From: Rhodobacter sp. SGA-6-6 | Lineage (GTDB): Bacteria > Pseudomonadota > Alphaproteobacteria > Rhodobacterales > Rhodobacteraceae | Assembly: GCF_011043545.1 (NCBI RefSeq) | Contig: NZ_JAAKGP010000003.1 | Location: 186,001-250,000 of the forward strand | Reading direction: 5' to 3' | DNA: 64,000 nucleotides | In this document: piece by piece, positions 1-8,435 of the stretch | Position numbering within the stretch: position 1 is the stretch's first letter | Layout: each line of letters starts with the position of its first letter | The notes under the pieces: model-generated | What the model was told of the DNA's origin: nothing | The model's database searches: none | The model's input: the letters and a program-made list of their open reading frames with translations, nothing else | Made by a program: the position numbers and the translations under genes

Positions 1-1895
1 CGGAGCTGGCGGTGCAGGCTGTCACTTCCCGCACCTTCGCCGTCTCGGGCGTGGAATCGAAGCCCGCCACCCGCAATCCCTGGCCGCCCTTCATGACCTC
101 CACTCTGCAGCAGGAGGCCAGCCGTAAATACGGCATGGGCGCCAAGCAGTGCATGAACGCGGCGCAACGTCTCTACGAGGCGGGCTACATCACCTATATG
201 CGGACCGACGGCATCGACATGGCGCCCGAGGCGGTGATGGCGACGCGGGCCGAGATCGAACAGCGCTTCGGCAAGCCCTATGTGCCCGACTCGCCGCGGA
301 TGTATAAGAACAAGGCCAAGAACGCGCAGGAAGCGCATGAATGCATCCGGCCGACCGACATGGGTCTCGGGCCGGAGAAGATCCGGGTCGAGGAAGACCA
401 GCGCCGGCTCTACGACCTGATCTGGAAGCGCACCATCGCCAGCCAGATGGCCGCGGCGCGACTGGAGCGCACCACGGTCGACGTCACCAGCCCGGACGGG
501 CAGGTCGGCCTGCGCGCTAACGGGCAGGTGGTGCTGTTCGACGGCTACCTGAAGGTCTACGACCAGGGCCGCGACGACCGGCAGGACGGCGAGGAAGACG
601 ACGAGGGCCGCCTGCCGCAGGTGATGCAGGGCGAGGCGGTCGAGAAGGGTGCGATCACCCCCGACCAGCATTTCACCCAGGCCCCGCCGCGCTATACCGA
701 GGCGACGCTGGTCAAGCGGATGGAGGAACTGGGGATCGGCCGCCCGTCGACCTATGCCTCGATCCTGACCACCATCGTCGACCGCGAATATGTGCGGAAA
801 GAGAAGAACCGGCTGTTCCCCGAGGACAAGGGCCGGCTGGTCACCGCCTTCCTGGCCAACTTCTTCCGCCGCTATGTGGAATACGACTTCACCGCCGATC
901 TGGAGACGGAACTGGACGACGTGTCGGCCGGGGAACGGGACTACAAGGAAGTCCTCTCCCGCTTCTGGCGCGATTTCAGCGCGGCGGTGGCGGAAACCGC
1001 CGACCTGCGCATCGGCGAGGTCCTGGAGAAAATCGACGATTTCCTCAGCCCCCATCTCTACCCGCCCCGGGCCGATGGCGGCGACCCGCGCGCCTGCCCG
1101 ACCTGCGGCACCGGCCGGCTGCACCTGAAGACCGCGCGTTCCGGCGGGGCCTTCATCGGCTGCGGCAACTATCCCGAATGCCGCTACACAAGGCCGCTGG
1201 CCGGGGATGCGGAAGCGGTGGCTTCGGACGGGCGCATCCTCGGGCAGGATGCGGCGGGCAACGAGATCAGCCTGCGGGCCGGCCGCTTCGGCCCCTACGT
1301 CCAGCGCGGCGAGGCGACGGAGGCGCAGCCGAAGCCCGACCGCGCCAGCCTGCCGAAGGGCTGGTCGCCCGACAGCCTCACGCTGGAGCGGGCGCTGGAC
1401 CTGCTGGCGCTGCCGCGGCTGATCGGCCCGCACCCCGAGGACGGCGCCCCGGTCGAGGCCGGGATCGGCCGCTTCGGGCCTTACGTCAAGCACGGGCCGG
1501 TCTATGCCAATATCTCCGATGTCGAGGAGGTCTTCTCCATCGGCATGAACCGCGCGATGGAGGTTCTGGCGCAGAAGGCCGCGCGCGGCGGCCGCGGCTC
1601 TGCCCCCGCGGGCCCGCTGAAGGTGCTGGGCGCGCATCCCGACGGCGGCGAGGTGCAGGTGATGCCGGGCCGCTACGGGCCCTACGTCAAGTGGGAGAAG
1701 GTGAACGCCACCCTGCCGAAGGACCTCGCGCCGGAAGAGGTGACGCTGGAGCAGGCGCTGGAACTGATCGCCGAGAAGGCGGCGAAGGGCGGCAAGGGCA
1801 AGAAGACCGCCGCGCGCAAGGCCCCGGCGAAGAAGGCGGCGGCAAAGCCTGCGGCGAAGAAAGCCCCTGCCAAGAAGACCGCAAAGACGGCCTGA
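1..1895 (+). CDS. topA: DNA topoisomerase I, 3' part (5' end outside window)
   Basis: Type IA topoisomerase, relaxing negatively supercoiled DNA by transient single-strand cleavage. The reading frame is open from the first bases of the window, so the Toprim N-terminus lies upstream. Visible are the active-site motif YITYMRTDG (catalytic Tyr codon at 195-197), the HECIRPTD motif, and RYTEATLVKRMEELGIGRPS. These are followed by a four-Cys zinc ribbon starting CPTCGTGRLHL, three TopA C-terminal repeats with GRFGPYV/GRYGPYVK signatures, and a Lys/Ala-rich DNA-binding tail typical of alphaproteobacteria. It is convergent with choV, with a G/C-rich hairpin between them. Confidence 0.97.
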   Translation, partial: ELAVQAVTSRTFAVSGVESKPATRNPWPPFMTSTLQQEASRKYGMGAKQCMNAAQRLYEAGYITYMRTDGIDMAPEAVMATRAEIEQRFGKPYVPDSPRMYKNKAKNAQEAHECIRPTDMGLGPEKIRVEEDQRRLYDLIWKRTIASQMAAARLERTTVDVTSPDGQVGLRANGQVVLFDGYLKVYDQGRDDRQDGEEDDEGRLPQVMQGEAVEKGAITPDQHFTQAPPRYTEATLVKRMEELGIGRPSTYASILTTIVDREYVRKEKNRLFPEDKGRLVTAFLANFFRRYVEYDFTADLETELDDVSAGERDYKEVLSRFWRDFSAAVAETADLRIGEVLEKIDDFLSPHLYPPRADGGDPRACPTCGTGRLHLKTARSGGAFIGCGNYPECRYTRPLAGDAEAVASDGRILGQDAAGNEISLRAGRFGPYVQRGEATEAQPKPDRASLPKGWSPDSLTLERALDLLALPRLIGPHPEDGAPVEAGIGRFGPYVKHGPVYANISDVEEVFSIGMNRAMEVLAQKAARGGRGSAPAGPLKVLGAHPDGGEVQVMPGRYGPYVKWEKVNATLPKDLAPEEVTLEQALELIAEKAAKGGKGKKTAARKAPAKKAAAKPAAKKAPAKKTAKTA

Positions 1896-1896
1896 T

Positions 1897-1918
1897 CTTC
1901 CTCTTGATCCAAATACTC
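1897..1918. repeat. Half copy of the GAGTATTTGGATCAAGAGG palindrome family
   Basis: These 22 bases are, as reverse complement, identical to part of the left arm of the palindrome at 56498-56570. They begin directly after the topA stop codon. A more diverged half copy lies at 53592-53619. The position after stop codons suggests a dispersed transcription-end or palindromic repeat; its role is not known to me. Confidence 0.6.
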
Positions 1919-1927
1919 TCGGGGGGT

Positions 1928-1950
1928 GCGGGGGGCAGAAGGCCCCCCGC
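1928..1950. terminator. Bidirectional hairpin between topA and choV
   Basis: GCGGGGGG (1928-1935) pairs with CCCCCCGC (1943-1950) around a 7-nt loop. It lies between convergent stop codons. There is no T-run, so termination efficiency is uncertain. Confidence 0.55.
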
Positions 1951-1959
1951 CGCCTTCGG

Positions 1960-2982
1960 CTATCCCCGCGGGTCCAAGAGCTTGCCCATCACATCGGCCG
2001 AGCGGATCACCCCCAGCCTTTGCCCGCCGTCCACCACCGCCAGCGATTCCGCCCCGCTGCGCAAAGCCTCCATCACCTGCTTCACCGGCGTCTCCGGCCC
2101 GACCTCGCGGCTGCCGCCTTCGCCCGGGGCCATCACGTCGCGGGCGGTCAGCACCCCCAGAGGGTTCATGTGGGCGACGAAATCGGCGACGTAATCCGAG
2201 ACCGGATTGGCGATGATCTCGCGCGCGGTGCCGCATTGGACGATGCGCCCGCCCTCCATCAGGGCGATGCGGTTGCCGATCTTGAAGGCCTCGTCCAGAT
2301 CGTGGGAGACGAAGATGATGGTGCGCTTCAGCCGGGACTGAAGCTCCAGCAACTCGTCCTGCAGCTTGGCCCGGATCAGCGGGTCGAGCGCCGAGAAGGG
2401 CTCGTCCATCAACAGGATAGGCGCCTCGGTCACGAAGGCGCGGGCGAGGCCGACGCGCTGCTGCATCCCGCCCGACAGCTCTCCGACCTTGCGGTCGGCC
2501 CATTGCGACAGGTTCACCAGCGCCAGCTGCCGGTCCACCCGCGGCATCCGCTCGGTCGGGGAAATCCCCGCCAGCTCCAGCCCCAGCCCGACGTTCTCGC
2601 GCACCGTCCGCCAGGGCAGCAGGCCGAACTGCTGGAAAACCATGGCGATGCGGGTGGCGCGCAGCCGGCGCAGGGTGGCGGCATCGGCCCTGGTGACCGA
2701 GACCATGCGGTCGCCGTCCAGCACCCGCACCTCGCCCCGCACCACCGGGTTCAGCGCGTTCACCCCGCGCAAAAGCGTGGACTTGCCGCTGCCCGAAAGG
2801 CCCATGAGGACGAGGATTTCCCCTTCGGCCACGGTCAGCGAGCAATCGTGGACGCCGAGGATCTGCCCGGTCGCCGCCTGCACCTCGGCCCGGCTTTGCC
2901 CGGCGTCCATCAGCGGCAGGGCGCGGTCGGGCGCCTCGCCGAAGACGATGCTCACCCGGTCGAATTCGACGGCATTGGTCAT
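1960..2982 (-). CDS. choV: Choline/glycine betaine ABC transporter ATP-binding protein
   Basis: ATPase subunit of a quaternary-amine importer (OpuAA/ProV/ChoV class), 340 aa. Walker A GLSGSGKST, signature LSGGMQQRVGLARA and Walker B ILLMDEPFSALDP are present, followed by a C-terminal CBS-like regulatory region ending SLAVVDGGQRLGVIRSADVM, as expected for this class. The start ATG overlaps the choW stop by 4 nt (ATGA at 2979-2982); a longer frame through choW is an artefact. It is the last gene of the leftward choXWV operon. Confidence 0.93.
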   Translation of the reverse strand: MTNAVEFDRVSIVFGEAPDRALPLMDAGQSRAEVQAATGQILGVHDCSLTVAEGEILVLMGLSGSGKSTLLRGVNALNPVVRGEVRVLDGDRMVSVTRADAATLRRLRATRIAMVFQQFGLLPWRTVRENVGLGLELAGISPTERMPRVDRQLALVNLSQWADRKVGELSGGMQQRVGLARAFVTEAPILLMDEPFSALDPLIRAKLQDELLELQSRLKRTIIFVSHDLDEAFKIGNRIALMEGGRIVQCGTAREIIANPVSDYVADFVAHMNPLGVLTARDVMAPGEGGSREVGPETPVKQVMEALRSGAESLAVVDGGQRLGVIRSADVMGKLLDPRG

Positions 2983-3812
2983 TTGCGGACCACCCTCAAC
3001 ATGCGATCCAGCATGATCGCCACCACCACGATCACCATCCCCGATTCGAAGCCGAGTGCCGAGTTGTTCTGGCCGAGCGCCCGCACCACCGGGATGCCCA
3101 GGCCGTTGGCGCCGACCATGGCGGCGATCACCACCATCGACAGCGACAGCATGATGGTCTGGTTCAGCCCGGTCATGATCTGCGGCAGGGCATAGGGCAG
3201 TTCCACCTTCCACAGCTTCTGCCGCGGGGTGGCGCCGAAGGCGGTGGCGGCCTCGACCAGCGCCTGCGGCGTGGCCGAGATGCCGAGGTAGGTCAGCCGG
3301 ATCGGCGCCGGGACGACGAAGATCACCGTCGCCAGCAGGCCGGGAACCATGCCGAGGCCGAAGAACACCACCGCCGGGATCAGGTAGACGAAGGTCGGCA
3401 GGGTCTGCATCAGGTCCAGGACCGGCGACATCGCGGCATAGAGCCGGGGCCTGTGCGCGGCGGCGATGCCGACCGGCACCCCGATCGCCATGCACAGCAG
3501 GCAGGAGTAGAACAGCAGCACCAGGCTTTCGGTGGTCGCCTTCCAGTAACCCTGGTTCAGGATGAACAGGAAGCCGAGCAGCACCAAGAGGCAGATCTTC
3601 CACGATCGCTGCAATACCCAGGTCAGCGCCACGAACAGCGCCACCACCACCAGCGGATGCGGCCACTGGATCACCGCCAGCGTGGCATCGATCAGCCAGC
3701 CGAAGGCGTCGCTGATGCCGTCGAACAGCGGGCGCGCATTGGCCTTCAGCCAGTCGACGACCTGCTTCGCCGCCCATCCGACCGGAATCTTCGGAATATC
3801 CAACCAGTCCAA
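2979..3812 (-). CDS. choW: Choline/glycine betaine ABC transporter permease
   Basis: Integral membrane permease of 277 aa with several hydrophobic helices and the binding-protein-dependent transport signature near residues 185-205 (EAATAFGATPRQKLWKVELP), the EAA loop that docks the ATPase. It sits between choX and choV with translational coupling to choV. Family membership (ProW/ChoW) is clear; choline as substrate is inferred from the ChoX neighbour and the divergent betI/betA genes. Confidence 0.92.
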   Translation of the reverse strand: MDWLDIPKIPVGWAAKQVVDWLKANARPLFDGISDAFGWLIDATLAVIQWPHPLVVVALFVALTWVLQRSWKICLLVLLGFLFILNQGYWKATTESLVLLFYSCLLCMAIGVPVGIAAAHRPRLYAAMSPVLDLMQTLPTFVYLIPAVVFFGLGMVPGLLATVIFVVPAPIRLTYLGISATPQALVEAATAFGATPRQKLWKVELPYALPQIMTGLNQTIMLSLSMVVIAAMVGANGLGIPVVRALGQNNSALGFESGMVIVVVAIMLDRMLRVVRK

Positions 3813-3839
3813 ACCTATCCCCCGTGCTGGCTGTCAGGC

Positions 3840-3869
3840 GGCGGGGATGCGCTCCTCCGCATCCCCGCC
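3840..3869 (-). other. Intercistronic hairpin between choX and choW
   Basis: A perfect 12-bp stem, GGCGGGGATGCG with CGCATCCCCGCC and a 6-nt loop, fills the 65-bp gap between choX and choW. Such hairpins commonly protect the 3' end of the binding-protein message or partly terminate transcription, giving more binding protein than permease. That role is inferred from position. Confidence 0.6.
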
Positions 3870-3877
3870 CGCCCCGG

Positions 3878-4807
3878 TCACTGCAGCGCGGCGGCCACGG
3901 CGGCCTTGGCGTCGCTGCCGTCCTTGGCGGTCACGCCGTCCAGCCAGGGCTCCCATGCCGCGGGGTTGGCGGCCAGCCAGGCCTTGGCGGCCTCGCGCGG
4001 GTCGGTGCCGTCGTTCAGGATCGCGCCCATGATCTCGTTCTCCATCGGCAGCGAGAACACCAGGTTCTGCAGGAACTTGCCCTGATTCGGGCATTCCTCG
4101 ACATAGCCCTTGCGGGTGTTGGTGTTGACCACGGCGCCGCCGAAGTCCGGGCCGAACACCTCGTCGCCGCCGGCCAGGTAGGTCAGCTTGAAGTTGGCGT
4201 TCATCGGATGCGGCTCCCAGCCCAGGAAGACGATGGGCTGGCCGGCGCCGGTCTTGCGGTCCACCTCGGCCAGCATCCCCTGCTCGCTGCTTTCCACCAG
4301 CTCGAAGCTGGAGAGGCCGAACTGGTCGGCGGCGATCATGTCGAGGATCAGCCGGTTGCCGTCATTGCCGGCCTCGATGCCGTAGATCTTCGATTCCAGC
4401 GCCTCGGCATGGTCCTTGATGTTGCCGAAGTCGCTGATGCCGAGCGCGGCGCCATGTTCGTTGGTGGCCAGGGTGTATTTCGCGCCTTCCAGGTTGGTGC
4501 GCACGGTGTCGACCGTGCCGGCCTCCCGGTAGCTGGCGATGTCGCCTTCCATCGTCGGCATCCAGTTGCCCAGGAAGACGTCGATGTCGCCGTTGGCCAG
4601 CCCGGCATAGGTGACGGGCACCGACAGGACGCTGGTCTCGGTCTCGTAGCCGAGCGCCTCCAGCACCAGCGTGGTGGCGGCGGTGGTGGCGGTGATGTCG
4701 GTCCAGCCGACATCCGAGAAGACGATCTTGTCGCAGCCCGCGCCGAAGGCCGATCCGGCCAGGGCGAAGGTCACGGCGGTGGTCAGAAGCGTGGTGCGGA
4801 TGGTCAT
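3878..4807 (-). CDS. choX: Choline ABC transporter substrate-binding protein
   Basis: Periplasmic binding protein of 309 aa. The signal peptide is about residues 1-22 (…ALAGSAFGAGC). The mature protein starts CDKIVFSDVGWTDIT and contains FLGNWMPTMEGD and FLGWEPHPMN, which carry the aromatic/acidic residues of the ChoX quaternary-ammonium cage (Trp, Asp, Trp). First gene of choXWV. Its start is 87 bp from the divergent betI start, with a BetI-like palindrome between them, so choline-responsive repression is likely. Confidence 0.94.
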   Translation of the reverse strand: MTIRTTLLTTAVTFALAGSAFGAGCDKIVFSDVGWTDITATTAATTLVLEALGYETETSVLSVPVTYAGLANGDIDVFLGNWMPTMEGDIASYREAGTVDTVRTNLEGAKYTLATNEHGAALGISDFGNIKDHAEALESKIYGIEAGNDGNRLILDMIAADQFGLSSFELVESSEQGMLAEVDRKTGAGQPIVFLGWEPHPMNANFKLTYLAGGDEVFGPDFGGAVVNTNTRKGYVEECPNQGKFLQNLVFSLPMENEIMGAILNDGTDPREAAKAWLAANPAAWEPWLDGVTAKDGSDAKAAVAAALQ

Positions 4808-4828
4808 GGTTGCTCCCCGGCGTTTTTG

Positions 4829-4848
4829 TTGATTGACGAGTCAATAAA
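4829..4848. promoter_or_regulatory. BetI-like operator between choX and betI
   Basis: The core ATTGACGAGTCAAT (4832-4845) has perfect 6-bp arms around GA, extended by TTG and AAA. This resembles the known BetI operator, an AT-rich ATTGAACGTTCAAT-like palindrome. It lies between the divergent choX and betI starts and is placed to control both. Confidence 0.7.
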
Positions 4849-4894
4849 CTTCGTGCTTCGTCGGTTTGGCAAGAGTTTTTGTCGGGCCGCCGCG

Positions 4895-5491
4895 ATGCCG
4901 AAGCTTGGAATGGAGCCTATCCGCAAGGAAGCCCTGGTGAAAGCCACGATTGTCGAGATCGGGCGCACCGGCTCTCTCGACGTGACGGTCAGCCAGATCG
5001 CCCGGCGGGCGGGGATGTCGCCGGCGCTGGCGCATCACTATTTCGGCTCCAAGGAAGAGATGTTCCTGGCGGCGATGCGCCATATCCTGACGCTCTACGG
5101 CGCCGAGGTGCGCGGCGCGCTGGCCGCGGCCGAGGGCGACATGGGCCGCATCCGGGCGATCCTGCGGGCCAGCTTCAGCCCCGGCAACTTCCGGCGCGAG
5201 GCGGTGGGAGCCTGGCTGAACTTCTGGGTGCTGGCGCAGTCGGTGCCCGAGGCGCGGCGTCTGCTGGCGGTCTATCAGGGGCGGCTCCGGTCGAACCTCG
5301 CCTCGGCGCTGCGGCCGCTGGCGGGCGACCGTGCGCCGGCGCTGGCCGACGGGCTGGGGGCGCTGATCGACGGGCTTTACCTGCGCGAGGTGCTGAAGAC
5401 CGGCGCGCCCGACGGCAAGACTGCGGTCGCCATGGCGCTGGCCTATCTGGATGCGGCGCTGGCGGAGATGGCGCCGAAGGGCGGGGCGTGA
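4895..5491 (+). CDS. betI: TetR-family choline-responsive repressor BetI
   Basis: TetR-family regulator of 198 aa. N-terminal HTH MEPIRKEALVKATIVEIG … SQIARRAGMSPALAHHYFG is the characteristic BetI recognition helix. The C-terminal effector domain contains AVGAWLNFWVLAQSVPEARRLL, a BetI hallmark. ATG at 4895 was chosen because it begins the family N-terminus; ATG 4910 is an alternative. Its stop overlaps the next start by one base. It probably represses its own operon and choXWV in the absence of choline. Confidence 0.93.
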   Translation: MPKLGMEPIRKEALVKATIVEIGRTGSLDVTVSQIARRAGMSPALAHHYFGSKEEMFLAAMRHILTLYGAEVRGALAAAEGDMGRIRAILRASFSPGNFRREAVGAWLNFWVLAQSVPEARRLLAVYQGRLRSNLASALRPLAGDRAPALADGLGALIDGLYLREVLKTGAPDGKTAVAMALAYLDAALAEMAPKGGA

Positions 5492-6483
5492 TGATCCCGA
5501 CTGCCGCAGATCTGGCCGCCGACCATGCCGCGGCGAAGGCGGTGGCGCGCGAGACGCCGCTGCTGGAAAGCGAGTCGCTGACCCGGGCCACGGGCGCGGC
5601 GCGGCTCTGCGTGAAGGCGGAAAGCCTGCAGCGGGCCGGGTCGTTCAAGCTGCGGGGGGCGTATTGGCGGCTCTGCGGTCTGACCGGCGAGGAGCGGGCG
5701 CGCGGCGTGGTGGCCTATTCCTCGGGCAATTTCGCCCAAGGGCTGGCGCTGGCCGGGCGCGAGATGGGGGTGCCGGTGACCATCGTCATGCCCGCGGACG
5801 CACCGGAGATGAAGCGGCAGGCGACCGAGGGCTTCGGCGCGAAGGTGGAGCTGTCGCAGCACGGCGACCGGCCGCGGGAAGAGGCGGCCTCCGACCTCGC
5901 CCGCCGGATCGCGGCGGAGCAGGGGTTGGTGCTGCTGCACCCGTTCGACGACCCGCGCATCGTGGCGGGGCAGGGCGGGGCCGCGCTGGAGGCGATGGCG
6001 CAGATGGGGGCCGTGCCGGATGTGGCGGTCTCGCCGGTCGGCGGCGGCGGGCTGATGGGCGGCACCGCGCTGGCGGTGCGGGCGGCCAACCCGCAGGCGG
6101 CGATCCGGGCGGCGGAGCCGGTGGGCTATGACGGCATGGGACAGTCGCTGGCCGTGGGCGAACGTCGCAAGGTCTCGGGCGGCGCCACCATCTGCGACGC
6201 GCTGCAGGCCACGATGCCGGGCGAGGCGCCCTTCGCCGCCTGCCTGACGGCGGGCGTTCAGGGCGTGGCGGTGACCGATGCCGAAACCGCCCATGCCATG
6301 AGGGTGGCCTTCGAGGAATTGAAGCTGGTGCTGGAACCTTCCGGCGCGGTGGCGCTGGCCGCCGTTCTGGCGGGCAAGGTGCCGGTGGCGGGCAAGACGG
6401 TGCTGGTGATGGCGAGCGGGGGCAACATCCCCTTCGCCCGGTTTGCGGAAATCGTCGGGGAAGCAAGGGGACTGCGGGAATGA
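5491..6483 (+). CDS. PLP-dependent serine/threonine dehydratase family protein
   Basis: Fold-type II PLP enzyme of 330 aa. The Schiff-base lysine lies in AGSFKLRG (about K53), the substrate loop is SSGNFAQG, and the glycine-rich phosphate loop is [10 protein letters not shown]. Known members deaminate serine or threonine to pyruvate or 2-oxobutyrate, or racemise serine. It is wedged between betI (1-nt overlap) and betA (ATGA overlap), where betB or betC is usually found. 2-Oxobutyrate from threonine would feed the propionyl-CoA genes downstream, but that link is speculation. Exact substrate unknown. Confidence 0.85.
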   Translation: MIPTAADLAADHAAAKAVARETPLLESESLTRATGAARLCVKAESLQRAGSFKLRGAYWRLCGLTGEERARGVVAYSSGNFAQGLALAGREMGVPVTIVMPADAPEMKRQATEGFGAKVELSQHGDRPREEAASDLARRIAAEQGLVLLHPFDDPRIVAGQGGAALEAMAQMGAVPDVAVSPVGGGGLMGGTALAVRAANPQAAIRAAEPVGYDGMGQSLAVGERRKVSGGATICDALQATMPGEAPFAACLTAGVQGVAVTDAETAHAMRVAFEELKLVLEPSGAVALAAVLAGKVPVAGKTVLVMASGGNIPFARFAEIVGEARGLRE

Positions 6484-8129
6484 ACGCCGATTATGTCATC
6501 GTGGGCGCCGGATCGGCGGGCTGCGCCATGGCCTACCGGCTGGCCGAGGCCGGGCGGCGGGTGGTGGTGATCGAACACGGCGGCAGCGACGCCGGGCCGT
6601 TCATCCAGATGCCGGGCGCGCTGTCCTACCCGATGAACATGGGCATCTACGACTGGGGCTTCCAGTCCGAGCCCGAGCCCCATCTCGGCGGCCGCCGCCT
6701 TGCCACCCCGCGCGGCAAGGTGATCGGCGGGTCCTCCAGCATCAACGGCATGGTCTATGTCCGCGGCCATGCCCGCGACTACGACACCTGGGCCGAGATG
6801 GGGGCGGACGGCTGGCGCTATGCCGACGTGCTGCCCTATTTCAAGCGGATGGAGCACAGCCACGGCGGCCAGGGGCCGGACTGGCGGGGCTCCGACGGCC
6901 CCTTGCACATCACCCGCGGACCCCGGTCGAACCCGCTGTTCGATGCCTTCATCGAGAGCGGCCGCCAGGCGGGCTATCCGGTGACCGCCGACTACAACGG
7001 CCAGCAGCAGGAGGGCTTCGGCCCGATGGAGGCGACGATCTGGAAGGGCCGCCGCTGGTCCGCCGCCAATGCCTATCTGAAGCCGGCGCTGAAGGGCGGC
7101 AACGTGCAGGTCACGCGCGGTTTCGCCCGCCGCGTGGTGATGGAGGGCAAGCGCGCGGTCGGGGTGGAGGTCGACACCAGCGCGGGGCGCAAGGTGATCC
7201 GCGCCGGGCGCGAGGTGATCCTCGCCGCCTCCTCGATCAACTCGCCGAAGCTCTTGATGCTGTCCGGCATCGGCCCCGCCGACCATCTGCGCGAGCATGG
7301 GATCGAGGTGGTGGCCGACCGCCCCGGGGTGGGGGCCAACCTCCAGGACCACCTTGAAATCTACATGCAATTCGCCGCCGCCCAGCCGGTGACGCTGTAT
7401 AAATACTGGAACCTGTTCGGCAAGGCCTGGGTCGGGGCGCAATGGCTGCTGACCGGGGGCGGCGTCGGCGCCTCGAACCAGTTCGAGGCCTGCGCCTTCA
7501 TCCGCTCGAAGGCGGGGGTGGACTATCCCGACATCCAGTATCACTTCCTGCCGATCGCCGTGCGCTACGACGGCAAGGCGGCGGCGGGCGGCCACGGCTT
7601 CCAGGCCCATGTCGGGCCGATGCGGTCGAAGTCGCGCGGCTCGGTCACCCTGCGCTCGGGCAAGCCCGAGGACGCGCCGGTGATCCGCTTCAACTACATG
7701 TCCACGCCCGAGGACTGGGAGGATTTTCGCGCCTGCATCCGCCTGACCCGGGAAATCTTCGGGCAGGAGGCGATGAAGCCCTTCGTGAAAGCGGAAATCC
7801 AGCCCGGCCCGGGATACGAGACCGACGCCCAACTGGACGATTTCCTGCGCGAGCATGTCGAAAGCGCCTACCACCCCTGCGGCACCTGCCGGATGGGCCG
7901 CGCCTCGGACCCGATGGCGGTGGTGGACCCCGAGACCCGCGTGATCGGGGTGGAGGGGCTGCGGGTCGCCGACAGCTCGATCTTCCCGCAGGTGACCAAC
8001 GGCAACCTCAACGGCCCCTCGATCATGACCGGCGAGAAGGCGGCGGACCATATCCTCGGCCGCACGCCGCTGCCGGCGCTGAACGTGGAGCCCTGGATCA
8101 ACCCGAACTGGCGGACGGCGCAGCGGTAA
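6480..8129 (+). CDS. betA: Choline dehydrogenase
   Basis: FAD-dependent GMC oxidoreductase of 549 aa, the usual BetA length, oxidising choline to betaine aldehyde at the inner membrane. N-terminal ADP-binding motif [22 protein letters not shown] signature [20 protein letters not shown], and C-terminal catalytic region [10 protein letters not shown] … [17 protein letters not shown] with the His/Asn pair. Co-transcribed with betI. No betB (betaine aldehyde dehydrogenase) lies next to it. Confidence 0.93.
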   Translation: MNADYVIVGAGSAGCAMAYRLAEAGRRVVVIEHGGSDAGPFIQMPGALSYPMNMGIYDWGFQSEPEPHLGGRRLATPRGKVIGGSSSINGMVYVRGHARDYDTWAEMGADGWRYADVLPYFKRMEHSHGGQGPDWRGSDGPLHITRGPRSNPLFDAFIESGRQAGYPVTADYNGQQQEGFGPMEATIWKGRRWSAANAYLKPALKGGNVQVTRGFARRVVMEGKRAVGVEVDTSAGRKVIRAGREVILAASSINSPKLLMLSGIGPADHLREHGIEVVADRPGVGANLQDHLEIYMQFAAAQPVTLYKYWNLFGKAWVGAQWLLTGGGVGASNQFEACAFIRSKAGVDYPDIQYHFLPIAVRYDGKAAAGGHGFQAHVGPMRSKSRGSVTLRSGKPEDAPVIRFNYMSTPEDWEDFRACIRLTREIFGQEAMKPFVKAEIQPGPGYETDAQLDDFLREHVESAYHPCGTCRMGRASDPMAVVDPETRVIGVEGLRVADSSIFPQVTNGNLNGPSIMTGEKAADHILGRTPLPALNVEPWINPNWRTAQR

Positions 8130-8143
8130 TTGATCGGTATCAA
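8130..8143. promoter_or_regulatory. Consensus FNR/FnrL box upstream of ydcH
   Basis: TTGATCGGTATCAA exactly fits the FNR-family consensus TTGAT-N4-ATCAA. It begins immediately after the betA stop codon and lies about 52 bp before the ydcH start, suitable for activation of the small downstream gene under low oxygen. Confidence 0.72.
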
Positions 8144-8195
8144 AGGCAGCTTTCCTTTCCCCGCCTAGAATCGGTGAAGAAAGAAGGAGATAGCC

Positions 8196-8435
8196 ATGTC
8201 CAATACCCCGCACACCCTCCAGGAGGAATTCCCCGGCGAGGCCGAGAAGCTGACCGCGCTGAAGACCGGGAATGCCCGTTTCGCCAAGCTGCTGGAGGAC
8301 TATGACGAGGTGAACGACAAGGTGCACCGGGCCGAGACCCGGCTGGACCTGATCACCGAGGAGGAGGAAGAGGGCCTGCGCCGCCAGCGCTCGCGCCTGA
8401 AGGACGAGATCGCGCGGATGCTGCGCGCGGCCTAG
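8196..8435 (+). CDS. YdcH family (DUF465) small coiled-coil protein
   Basis: 79-aa charged helical protein with the DUF465 pattern HTLQEEFPGEAEKLTALK … FAKLLEDYDEVNDKVHRAE … RRQRSRLKDEIARML. Function of the family is not established. A strong Shine-Dalgarno (AAGAAGGAGA) precedes the ATG. The stop codon overlaps that of convergent pccR (CTAG). The consensus FNR box upstream suggests oxygen-dependent expression. Confidence 0.9.
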   Translation: MSNTPHTLQEEFPGEAEKLTALKTGNARFAKLLEDYDEVNDKVHRAETRLDLITEEEEEGLRRQRSRLKDEIARMLRAA

